Below the pieces are notes generated by a model, which was not told where the DNA came from, searched no databases, and saw nothing but the letters and a program-made list of their open reading frames with translations. Made by a program: the position numbers and the translations under genes. Shown here piece after piece: positions 1-6,879 of a stretch of DNA of 15,472 nucleotides (positions within the stretch are counted from its first letter, which is position 1; each line of letters opens with the position of its first letter). The DNA comes from Lachnospiraceae bacterium (lineage in GTDB: Bacteria > Bacillota_A > Clostridia > Lachnospirales > Lachnospiraceae), in NCBI GenBank assembly GCA_024691045.1, contig JAILOC010000040.1, positions 1 through 15,472 of the forward strand, read 5' to 3'.

Positions 1-1321
1 TCACTCCGGAAAGATCATATCCCAGAGCCTGAGTGACCTTGGCCTTAACGATATCGCCGGTCATCAGCTCTTTATCTGCTTCAAGGAAAAACAGGCCGTC
101 CACGCCGGGAGCATCTCTGTAGGTACGTCCCACATATATCCCGTCCTCGGGAAGATATCCTTCTATGAGGACTTCGAGAATTTCTCCGACATGGGATTCG
201 TTCAGATCAAAGGAAACCGCCTGCTGCAGCTCCATGATCTCATCACGTCTGCGTATCGCAGTTTCCGAAGGAACCTGACCCGGCATCTCTGCCGCAGGAG
301 TTCCTTCTTCCGCCGAATATGTAAATACTCCGAGCCTGTCGAATTCGGTCTCATTGACGAATCTGTAGAGCTCTTTGAATTCATCTTCGGTCTCCCCGGG
401 AAATCCGGAGATAAGGGTGGTGCGCAGGCACATACCGGGTATGCGCTGCCTAAGCTTTTCTATAAGTGCTTCGATGCTTTCCTTCGAAGTCTTCCTGCCC
501 ATCCTGCGAAGTATGTCGTTCTCACTGTGCTGGATGGGAAGATCGAGATACTTGCATATCTTGTCCTCGGATGCGATCACATCGATCATCTCGTCCGTGA
601 TCTCTTCGGGATATGCATATAACAGTCTGATCCATCTTATCCCGCCTATCGCACAGAGTTTCTTTAAAAGCTCGGGAAGGGACTTTTTGCCGTACAGGTC
701 GGTTCCGTAAAGAGTAGTCTCCTGTGCGACAAGGATCAGTTCCTTAACGCCCGCTGCCGAAAGCTCTTCAGCCTCCTTAACGATATCCTCCATGGGGATC
801 GAACGGTACGAACCTCTGACATAAGGGATGATGCAGTATGTGCATCTCTTGTTACAGCCCTCCGCGATCTTGATATATGCGTAGTGACCGCCCGTTGTCA
901 GGCTTCTGTGGGAATCCGAATAAGGCTTTGCATCAAGCGGATCGATCTTAGAGATCTTTTCTTCCTTTTTACTGAGAGCTTCTTCGACGATATCTCCTAT
1001 CGATTCGATGGACATTGTTCCCATCACGGCATCAACCTCGGGAAGGTCGTCGAATATCTCGCTGCTGTATCTCTGAGCAAGACAGCCTGTGGCGATGAGA
1101 ACCTTAAGCTTTCCGTCTTCTTTTAACCTGCCGAGACGGATCAGTTCATTTATGCTCTCTTCCTTGGCGTCTCCGATAAAACAGCAGGTATTGACCACTA
1201 TGACTTCGGCCTGCGCTTCGTCATCTGTGAACTCATACCCGCGTTTTGAAAGGATACCGAGCATTTTCTCGGAATCCACCAGATTCTTATCACATCCCAG
1301 GGATACAAAAAGTATCTTCAT
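1..1321 (-). CDS. rimO: RimO, ribosomal protein S12 methylthiotransferase (3' end cut by window edge)
   Basis: Radical-SAM enzyme that adds a methylthio group to the conserved aspartate of ribosomal protein S12. I translated it from the minus strand; 440 codons are visible and no stop is reached, so only a few C-terminal residues should be missing (family length is about 440). The N-terminus carries the RimO-type signature SLGCDKNLVDSE (residues 7-18), which separates RimO from the tRNA enzyme MiaB. Cluster cysteines of the UPF0004 domain are C10, C46 and C80. The radical-SAM motif CNKRCTYC supplies C156, C160 and C163. The last 65 or so residues form the expected TRAM region. The ATG shares its A with the TAA stop of rpoZ (TAATG), so translation is probably coupled. 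Confidence 0.95.
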   Translation of the reverse strand, partial: MKILFVSLGCDKNLVDSEKMLGILSKRGYEFTDDEAQAEVIVVNTCCFIGDAKEESINELIRLGRLKEDGKLKVLIATGCLAQRYSSEIFDDLPEVDAVMGTMSIESIGDIVEEALSKKEEKISKIDPLDAKPYSDSHRSLTTGGHYAYIKIAEGCNKRCTYCIIPYVRGSYRSIPMEDIVKEAEELSAAGVKELILVAQETTLYGTDLYGKKSLPELLKKLCAIGGIRWIRLLYAYPEEITDEMIDVIASEDKICKYLDLPIQHSENDILRRMGRKTSKESIEALIEKLRQRIPGMCLRTTLISGFPGETEDEFKELYRFVNETEFDRLGVFTYSAEEGTPAAEMPGQVPSETAIRRRDEIMELQQAVSFDLNESHVGEILEVLIEGYLPEDGIYVGRTYRDAPGVDGLFFLEADKELMTGDIVKAKVTQALGYDLSGV

Positions 1322-1563
1322 TACTGCTGCTCGGGAACACCCGGAAGGATGTGTACCTGTCCTTCATAAAGCTCGTCAACAGCGATTGAAAGAGGCTTCT
1401 CATCGGGAGTTCCGGTAAGAGGATCATCGCCTGCAACGATCTGGCGTGCACGCTTTGCGGATGCCATTACGATGGAGTAACGGCTCTGTACGATCTCCTC
1501 GCCTTCGGGAGCGTCCGAGTTAACGGCCTCCATCATGTCAACATAAGAGGGATGAAGCATCAT
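1321..1563 (-). CDS. rpoZ: RNA polymerase omega subunit
   Basis: Small subunit that assists assembly and stability of RNA polymerase by binding beta-prime. The 80-residue product has the diagnostic RYSIVMASAKRARQI block (residues 28-42) and the clostridial-style start MMLHPSY. The C-terminal half is acidic and ends in PEQQ. Two adjacent ATGs are possible (1563 and 1560). The first is preferred because an AGGAG sequence lies 9 bases upstream of it. It follows gmk by 40 bases and overlaps rimO by one base, which indicates a gmk-rpoZ-rimO transcript. The gmk-rpoZ pairing is conserved widely in bacteria. Confidence 0.95.
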   Translation of the reverse strand: MMLHPSYVDMMEAVNSDAPEGEEIVQSRYSIVMASAKRARQIVAGDDPLTGTPDEKPLSIAVDELYEGQVHILPGVPEQQ

Positions 1564-1603
1564 AATATTTATCTCCTTTTCGCCTTTGCGGCATAAAACT
1601 TGC

Positions 1604-2227
1604 TTATCTGTGATATTTCTCTAATCCCTTTATCAGGGAATCGATAAAGCCTTCGTTTCTGAAGGGCTGTCTCCTGGCGGTAGCGATCGTGTCGAGCACG
1701 TCGGCAACACATTTATCGAGATCGTCGTTCACAACGATGTAATCATATTCATCAATGCCCTCGGACTCTTCGAATGCTCTCGAAAGCCTTGCGGCGATCT
1801 TCTCCTCGGTTTCGGTTCCCCTGCCCTTGAGCCTTCTTTCAAGCTCATCAGCGGTGGGGGGAGTTATGAATACGAGAACGCTTTCGGGATAGAGCTTTCT
1901 TATGTTCCTCGCACCCTGGATCTCGATCTCAAGGATGACGTTCTTACCTTCATTTATCTTCTGCTCAACCGCAGCCTTGGGTGTTCCGTAGAAGTTGCCC
2001 GCAAACTGCGCGTACTCGATGAGTCCGTTCTCAGCAATGGTCTGCTCGAACTTTTCATGAGTTACGAAGAAGTAATCCTTACCGTCCTCTTCGCCGGGTC
2101 TCGGTGCTCTCGTAGTCATCGAAACGGAAAGCCAGTAATCATTGCTTTCGGAAAGGAGCTTCCTGATCACCGTTCCCTTACCGGCACCGGAAAAACCTGA
2201 TATAACGACCAGAATTCCTTTATCCAT
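1604..2227 (-). CDS. gmk: Guanylate kinase
   Basis: Cytosolic enzyme that converts GMP and ATP to GDP and ADP, needed for GTP and dGTP supply. The 207-residue length is typical. The P-loop GFSGAGKG lies at residues 11-18 with K17. The GMP-binding stretch SVSMTTRAPRPGEEDGKDYF follows, then the conserved EIEIQGARN and the lid-region RLKGRGTE. The start is firm: AGGAGG sits 5 bases upstream of the ATG. It lies 180 bases downstream of yicC, across the repeat-rich gap, and 40 bases upstream of rpoZ. In many Firmicutes a remA-type gene (DUF370) stands between yicC and gmk; none is visible here. Confidence 0.97.
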   Translation of the reverse strand: MDKGILVVISGFSGAGKGTVIRKLLSESNDYWLSVSMTTRAPRPGEEDGKDYFFVTHEKFEQTIAENGLIEYAQFAGNFYGTPKAAVEQKINEGKNVILEIEIQGARNIRKLYPESVLVFITPPTADELERRLKGRGTETEEKIAARLSRAFEESEGIDEYDYIVVNDDLDKCVADVLDTIATARRQPFRNEGFIDSLIKGLEKYHR

Positions 2228-2243
2228 GGTTTCCTCCTGATAC

Positions 2244-2388
2244 GGATTGCTTCGTTGCTACGCAACTCTCGCAATCCTACAGCTATTCGCAATCCGCTGA
2301 TTTTATGCACTGCATAAAATCGCTACTTGCTCATACCTGTTAGGCTCGCATAATCATATTCGCTCATTAACGCAAGCGTTATTCGCTC
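2244..2388. repeat. Intergenic mosaic of short inverted and direct repeats
   Basis: The 180-base gap between yicC and gmk has no convincing ORF but is densely structured. On the plus strand: GGATTGC at 2244-2250 pairs with GCAATCC at 2271-2277 and encloses a second stem GTTGC/GCAAC (2254-2258 and 2262-2266). GATTTTATGCA (2299-2309) pairs perfectly with TGCATAAAATC (2311-2321). TAACGC (2368-2373) pairs with GCGTTA (2376-2381). Direct repeats are TCGCAATCC at 2269-2277 and 2287-2295, and ATTCGCTC at 2358-2365 and 2381-2388. The mix resembles a dispersed palindromic (REP or MITE-like) element rather than one terminator, because no hairpin is followed by a T run. In the transcript it would lie between the yicC stop and the gmk ribosome site. 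Copy number cannot be judged from one window. Confidence 0.7.
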
Positions 2389-2407
2389 TATGATCCGCTC
2401 GCCTTTA

Positions 2408-3286
2408 TCACTCTATATTTTGTATCTGTTCACGTATCTTCTCGATCTCGGTCTTGAGCTCGATGCCCTTGTTAGAGATCTCAAGGTCCGTAGTCTTGGA
2501 AAGAGTGGTGTTGGCCTCTCTGTTCATCTCCTGTGCGATGAAGTCGAGCTTTCTTCCGACATCCGCATTTCCGGAAAGCTCCTTCTTCATTGTCTCTATA
2601 TGTGAACGGAGTCTTACGATCTCCTCATCAACGCATACCTTGTCGGCAAATACGGTGACCTCGGTAAGAAGCCTTCCCTCATCGGGGGTATTGTCTCCGA
2701 GTATCTCCTTTATCCTTGTATAGATCTTCTCCCTGTATTCATCAACGATCCTGGGAGACCGCTCCTGAATGAAATCGACAACGGAAAGCAGGTTATCCAG
2801 CTTGGGGATGAGGTCCTTAACAAGATTCTCTCCCTCTGCGGTTCTTGCCTCTACCATCTTCTCGCACGCACCGTCAACGGCCTTCTTAAGTCCGGCCCAG
2901 AGCTCATCCTCATCATCATTTTCCTCGATGACTTCGAATACGTCGGGGAAGCTTGCGAGCCTGGTCGCACGAAGGTCATTCTCAAGACCGAATTCCTCGG
3001 AAATCTCCCTGACGAATGCGGCGTACTTGGAAGCAAGATCGTGGTTGTACTTAAGCTCTGCCTCGGATTCGGAGAGATTCTCATAGGATATATAGACATC
3101 CACCTTACCGCGGCTCAAGTACTTCTTGATCTCGGCTCTTACATTTCCGTCCAGGCATGACAAAGCCCTCGGTGTCTTAACCGAGAGGTCTAAGTATCTG
3201 TGGTTTACGGATTTAAGCTCTACCGTGTATCTTTTGTTATTTTCCACGACCTCGGCCCTGCCGAAGCCGGTCATTGATCTAACCAT
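2408..3286 (-). CDS. yicC: YicC family endoribonuclease-like protein
   Basis: Member of the YicC/YloC family, whose E. coli founder has been described as an endoribonuclease; the role in this organism is inferred. The 292-residue product starts MVRSMTGFGR, the family hallmark. It also has the characteristic ELKSVNHRYLD segment and a DUF1732-type C-terminus containing HIET, GRKLDFIAQEMNREANT and LSK. An upstream in-frame extension to 3352 exists but is rejected: family proteins begin at this MTGFGR block, and GGTGA lies 5 bases before the chosen ATG. The gene follows rqcH by 103 bases and probably has its own promoter. The same neighbour order (rqcH, yicC, gmk, rpoZ) is known in Bacillus. Confidence 0.93.
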   Translation of the reverse strand: MVRSMTGFGRAEVVENNKRYTVELKSVNHRYLDLSVKTPRALSCLDGNVRAEIKKYLSRGKVDVYISYENLSESEAELKYNHDLASKYAAFVREISEEFGLENDLRATRLASFPDVFEVIEENDDEDELWAGLKKAVDGACEKMVEARTAEGENLVKDLIPKLDNLLSVVDFIQERSPRIVDEYREKIYTRIKEILGDNTPDEGRLLTEVTVFADKVCVDEEIVRLRSHIETMKKELSGNADVGRKLDFIAQEMNREANTTLSKTTDLEISNKGIELKTEIEKIREQIQNIE

Positions 3287-3291
3287 ATCAG

Positions 3292-3296
3292 TCACC
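3292..3296 (-). promoter_or_regulatory. Ribosome binding site fixing the yicC start
   Basis: GGTGA on the minus strand matches the 3' part of the AGGAGGTGA consensus. It sits 5 bases before the ATG at 3286, supporting that start over the longer reading. A further AAAGGA lies upstream. Confidence 0.55.
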
Positions 3297-3323
3297 GGTC
3301 CTTTACATACGCATACAACATAT

Positions 3324-3352
3324 AAAATACCAAAAATGGCGCATTTCTTCAA
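3324..3352 (-). promoter_or_regulatory. Candidate sigma-A promoter for yicC, overlapped by an inverted repeat
   Basis: On the minus strand TTGAAG (3352-3347) is followed after exactly 17 bases by TATTTT (3329-3324), which is preceded by TGG as in an extended -10. The start of yicC is about 38 bases downstream of the -10. A perfect 7-1-7 inverted repeat, ATTTCTT-c-AAGAAAT on the plus strand (3343-3357), covers the -35 box and could be an operator. The -10 matches consensus at only 4 of 6 positions, so this is tentative. Confidence 0.45.
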
Positions 3353-3389
3353 GAAATATATATTCGCGGTCCCCCCTGTTTTGCCTGTT

Positions 3390-5147
3390 TCAGATTTCCT
3401 TCAGTGCGGAGATGTCCGGGCTGATGGTCATCGAGTAGTTGGTGTAGTAGACGACAAAGCCCGGCTTGGCACCGGAAGGCTTCTTGACCTCCTTTTTCAG
3501 GACATAGTCTATATCCACCTTGGACTGCTCACGGCCTGCGGAATAATATGCCGCAAGTGCCGCAGCCTCCTCAAATGCCCTGTCGGGAAGCTCCTCGCCG
3601 GGCTCCTTTACCTTGAGGACAACGTGCGAACCGGGAATCTTCTTGGCGTGGAACCACCAGTCGGCACCGACCGCGAATTTGAAGGTAAGCTGATCGTTCT
3701 GGATATTGTTCCTGCCGACATAGATATCGTAACCGTCGGAGGAAATGTAGTGATAGGGCTCCCCTTTGAGCTTCACCGGCTTACCCTTCTGCACATGCTC
3801 CCTGACATATCCCGCCTCGGAAAGCTCACGCCTTATCCAGGCCAGATCCTCTTCGCTCTCCGCGATACCGATGCTCGCAAGAATGGATTCGAGATGCTCT
3901 ATCCTTTCCCTTACATTTTCCGTCTGGACCGCAAGTGCCTCGGCCGTTCTCTTGAGCTTGGTATATCTGTCGAAATATTTTACCGCCGTCTCCTGAGCAG
4001 AAAGTGTGGGATCGAGCGGGATGGTCTCTTTTTCATTCGTATAATAATTGTCTACGGTTATTTCCTTCGCGCCGGGCTCTGCGGAGTAACCGAACGCATT
4101 CAGAAGCTCACCCCAGATACGGTACTTGTCACGGTCTTCGGTCTTCTGCAGCTGCCTGGTCTGTTCGTCCAGAGTATGTGAATCCCTTTCGATGAGGTTT
4201 TTGACCACACGCTTAAGATCCGAGGACTTCTGGTTCATCCTGACAAGGGACTGCTTCTCGGAATAATACTTCTCAAGGACCGTTGACATCGAGTCAATAG
4301 GCGTTACCCTGTCCTCCGGACCCCTGTACATATCGAGCGCAAAAGCCGCATATTCAGCGGGTTTTCCGCCGGTGTAGGCGATGCAGGGAGCAAAATCTGC
4401 GGCAAGTATCCTTTCCTTCATCGAAACCAGGGCAGAGACCAGCCTGCCCATCTCCTCATCCGAAAGCGAAGCCACAGGAGCATCACCGTCCAGCCCGGAT
4501 TCGAACGCGGTCTCGTGGGCCGCAAGGGGGGAAAGTCCCGTAAAGGAAGTATAGATCCCCTTGAAAACAGGTCCGGGATATGAAGAGAGCATCCTTTTTA
4601 TATCCTCCGGAGACGAAGAAAGCAGGTCGGCTTTCTCCAGAGTGTTCGGAATGAAATATTCCCTTCCCGGAAGAACTTCTCGGACGGAGCTTACCGCAAG
4701 CGATACATGCTTGATGGAATCAATGATCCGTTCCGTACCGTTATCATCCTCGGTAAGAATGATATTGCTGTGCTTGCCCATGATCTCGGTGACCAGGCTC
4801 ACACGCTTAACATCCCCCATTTCATCGAGGTGCTCGGCATCGATCCTTATCGCCCTTTCCAGACCGGGCTGGGATACGGATATGACTCTTCCGCCCTGCA
4901 GGCGCTTTCTGAGTACCATGCAGAAATTCGGAGCGTTCAACGGGGATTTCTTGGAGCTTTCCGTTATGTAAACGAGCGGAAGTGAGGCATCCGCACTGAG
5001 AAGAAGCTTCAGATTTCCCTCCGGTGTATTGACCGTTATCTGAAGCTCGTCGCTTTCCGGCTGAGCGACCTTGGAGATACGTCCGCCGGATAATCTTCTA
5101 TTGAGTTCACTGCAGAGCGCAGCCGTTGTGATACCGTCAAATGCCAT
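3390..5147 (-). CDS. rqcH: RqcH, NFACT-family ribosome quality-control factor
   Basis: Bacterial Rqc2/NEMF homologue that binds stalled 50S subunits carrying peptidyl-tRNA and recruits tRNA-Ala to add C-terminal alanine tails. It was formerly annotated as a fibronectin-binding protein. The product is 585 residues, a usual length. Order of parts: NFACT-N (about 1-170) with EIMGKHSN at 121-128; a middle helical and coiled-coil region (about 285-450); and NFACT-R (about 465-570) with SSDGYDIYVGRNN and WWFHAKKIPGSHVVLK. Residues E121, I122 and M123 fall at the positions described as functional in Bacillus RqcH, and R98 is kept, but residue 97 is Glu where Asp is described. An upstream extension to 5306 only overlaps the flippase. 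The family start MAFDGI fits, with the ATG overlapping the flippase stop as TAATG. No strong ribosome site is seen, so coupling is likely. Confidence 0.95.
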   Translation of the reverse strand: MAFDGITTAALCSELNRRLSGGRISKVAQPESDELQITVNTPEGNLKLLLSADASLPLVYITESSKKSPLNAPNFCMVLRKRLQGGRVISVSQPGLERAIRIDAEHLDEMGDVKRVSLVTEIMGKHSNIILTEDDNGTERIIDSIKHVSLAVSSVREVLPGREYFIPNTLEKADLLSSSPEDIKRMLSSYPGPVFKGIYTSFTGLSPLAAHETAFESGLDGDAPVASLSDEEMGRLVSALVSMKERILAADFAPCIAYTGGKPAEYAAFALDMYRGPEDRVTPIDSMSTVLEKYYSEKQSLVRMNQKSSDLKRVVKNLIERDSHTLDEQTRQLQKTEDRDKYRIWGELLNAFGYSAEPGAKEITVDNYYTNEKETIPLDPTLSAQETAVKYFDRYTKLKRTAEALAVQTENVRERIEHLESILASIGIAESEEDLAWIRRELSEAGYVREHVQKGKPVKLKGEPYHYISSDGYDIYVGRNNIQNDQLTFKFAVGADWWFHAKKIPGSHVVLKVKEPGEELPDRAFEEAAALAAYYSAGREQSKVDIDYVLKKEVKKPSGAKPGFVVYYTNYSMTISPDISALKEI

Positions 5148-6832
5148 TAAAGTAAATGTACTTTCTTTAAGATGATGACCAGCCTGGATCCGCCGGGCAG
5201 CGTCCTCAGCTGCGCTTCGGTCACGGAATCGAGAAGCAGAAGGAATACGAAATACACGGGAACCGCCACAGCTATCGCAGGCAGAACCGCGATCCTTTCG
5301 TCGCATCCGCTGAGGAGCACCAGCCTGTAAACGCCGTACGCTATAAGGCTCATCGCAACCGATGAAGCAAGAGGCTTAACAAATGTCGTCTCCATCTCCT
5401 GTTTATATCCTATAGCCCTCCTTACGGCAATCTGGTTGAGCACCGCCATCACTCCCGCGTAGAAGGTATAAGAGATCGCTACCGCAAAAACATCAAGGTC
5501 CGTGAATCTTAAAAGCACAACAAGCAGGATCGTCTGGAGAACAAGTGCGATCACCGCATTTATTATCGGGGTATTAAGCTTTCCGATCGACTGCAGGATC
5601 GACGAATTCAGTGTTGAAAGTGCGATCAGCACAACAGATACGGACAGTGCCATGAGGCTGTGCGAACCGAGTGCGATATTTGGTCTCGTATTTGGGAAAA
5701 GAAGGAGCATCACGGGTGCCGCGAAAGTAAAGAGACCGGCTGCACAGGGGATCGATATGAGCATGGTGCTCTTTACTCCCAGTGCGATCTTGGCACAAGC
5801 GGACTTACTGTCCATCTTAACGATGAATGCGGATACCGAAGGGATTATCGCCGCCGCCATCGCTGATGAAAATGCTATCGGGATATTCGAAAGGACCTGT
5901 GCCTTTCCGGAAAAGATACCCCAGTGAGCGGTCGCTTCGACCTGACGGAGTATGAGTTCCTCATCACTTAAGCTTCTCCAGACGGGATAGTATTCGGTGA
6001 AGATCTTGTTGTTGACCGGAGCAAAAACATTATAGACAGCCGTACTCAGGATAAAAGGAGTAACGACCTTCAGGATGGTCTTGAACACTTCCGGGAACGA
6101 ATCAAACTTTTCGGTGGGGTCTTCCGCAGTTCTTTTAAGGATTGCCTTACGGTTCACAAAATACATGATCGCCATAAAGACAAGAGCGGTCACAACACCC
6201 ATGCCGGTTCCGAGTGCGGAACCCTGAGCGCCTCTTACGCCCCTGAGGATCTGTCCCGATTTATCCGCAGGCTCTTCCATCGACCCCATTGTAAGCTTTA
6301 TGAACAGAGCCGCAGCTCCGACACTTACGATCGCATTTATTATCTGCTCGAGAATCTGCGACAGCGAGGTCTGTGACATCGACCTGTGCGCCTGGAAATA
6401 TCCCCTCAATACGCCCAGTATTCCGTATATGAAAACAGTCGGTGCAAATACGCGAAGGACAGGAACGGCTGCATCCTGAACAAAAAGCGAAGCTCCGAAA
6501 TAAAGGATCATCGATGCCGTAAGTCCGGCGATCAGCACATATATGAATGCTCCGAGGAAGATCCTGTGAGCATTCCTGTATTCTTTTAACGCAAGCTTCT
6601 GTGCGATGATCTTGGAGACAGCGGACGGTATGCTGTACGAAGAAACCAGAAGTATTATCGTATAGAAATTATAAGCGGACTGGTAATAGCCGAGTCCGAG
6701 ATCGCCTATGATCGAGGAAAGAGGACCTCTGTACAAAAGTCCTATAACCCTGCTCACTATGCCGGCTATCGCAAGAAACGATGCCTGCATGACGAGATTA
6801 TCATTTTTTTCGTTGTTTACAACAGAACGCAT
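5147..6832 (-). CDS. MurJ/SpoVB-like lipid-linked polysaccharide flippase (MOP superfamily)
   Basis: Polytopic membrane protein of 561 residues with roughly 14 hydrophobic segments, consistent with MurJ, SpoVB and Wzx-type exporters that flip undecaprenyl-linked sugars across the membrane. Family features include the first helix region (about 16-35), LGLGYYQSAYNFY (46-58), SIPSAVSKIIA (68-78) and RGYFQAHRSMSQTSLSQ (143-159). The exact substrate (lipid II or another polysaccharide unit) cannot be told from sequence. A TTG three bases upstream of the ATG is less likely as start. The ribosome site is weak (GAAAG). The gene follows the SGNH gene by 47 bases and overlaps rqcH by one base. Its position after an acetylation pair suggests a role with the same envelope polymer. 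Confidence 0.88.
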   Translation of the reverse strand: MRSVVNNEKNDNLVMQASFLAIAGIVSRVIGLLYRGPLSSIIGDLGLGYYQSAYNFYTIILLVSSYSIPSAVSKIIAQKLALKEYRNAHRIFLGAFIYVLIAGLTASMILYFGASLFVQDAAVPVLRVFAPTVFIYGILGVLRGYFQAHRSMSQTSLSQILEQIINAIVSVGAAALFIKLTMGSMEEPADKSGQILRGVRGAQGSALGTGMGVVTALVFMAIMYFVNRKAILKRTAEDPTEKFDSFPEVFKTILKVVTPFILSTAVYNVFAPVNNKIFTEYYPVWRSLSDEELILRQVEATAHWGIFSGKAQVLSNIPIAFSSAMAAAIIPSVSAFIVKMDSKSACAKIALGVKSTMLISIPCAAGLFTFAAPVMLLLFPNTRPNIALGSHSLMALSVSVVLIALSTLNSSILQSIGKLNTPIINAVIALVLQTILLVVLLRFTDLDVFAVAISYTFYAGVMAVLNQIAVRRAIGYKQEMETTFVKPLASSVAMSLIAYGVYRLVLLSGCDERIAVLPAIAVAVPVYFVFLLLLDSVTEAQLRTLPGGSRLVIILKKVHLL

Positions 6833-6864
6833 CAAAAACCGCTTTCAAAAACCATTTCCCCGAA

Positions 6865-6870
6865 ATTATA
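6865..6870 (-). promoter_or_regulatory. Candidate -10 element upstream of the flippase
   Basis: A perfect TATAAT on the minus strand lies 32 bases before the flippase ATG, within the 47-base gap after the SGNH gene. No good -35 is found at 16-18 bases; a TTGACT lies too close. If real, it is an internal promoter letting flippase and rqcH be expressed apart from the upstream genes. Confidence 0.35.
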
Positions 6871-6879
6871 CTACAAAAG

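Noticed and set aside
2341..2390. Possible small peptide frame (MSEYDYASLTGMSK) on the minus strand in the repeat region
   Set aside because: Fourteen codons with no ribosome site. It is built from the repeat units, so it is more likely a by-product of the element.
3287..3352. N-terminal extension of YicC with a hydrophobic stretch
   Set aside because: It looks like a short signal segment, but the family begins at MxxSMTGFGR, a ribosome site fits the inner ATG, and the extension would run through the predicted promoter.
3126..4181. A 351-codon open frame on the plus strand
   Set aside because: It lies opposite yicC and rqcH, both clear genes, and spans their intergenic region and promoter. 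No domain or ribosome site supports it.
5148..5306. N-terminal extension of RqcH by 53 residues
   Set aside because: It overlaps the flippase coding region and is Arg-rich without family match. RqcH proteins begin at the MAFDGI block.
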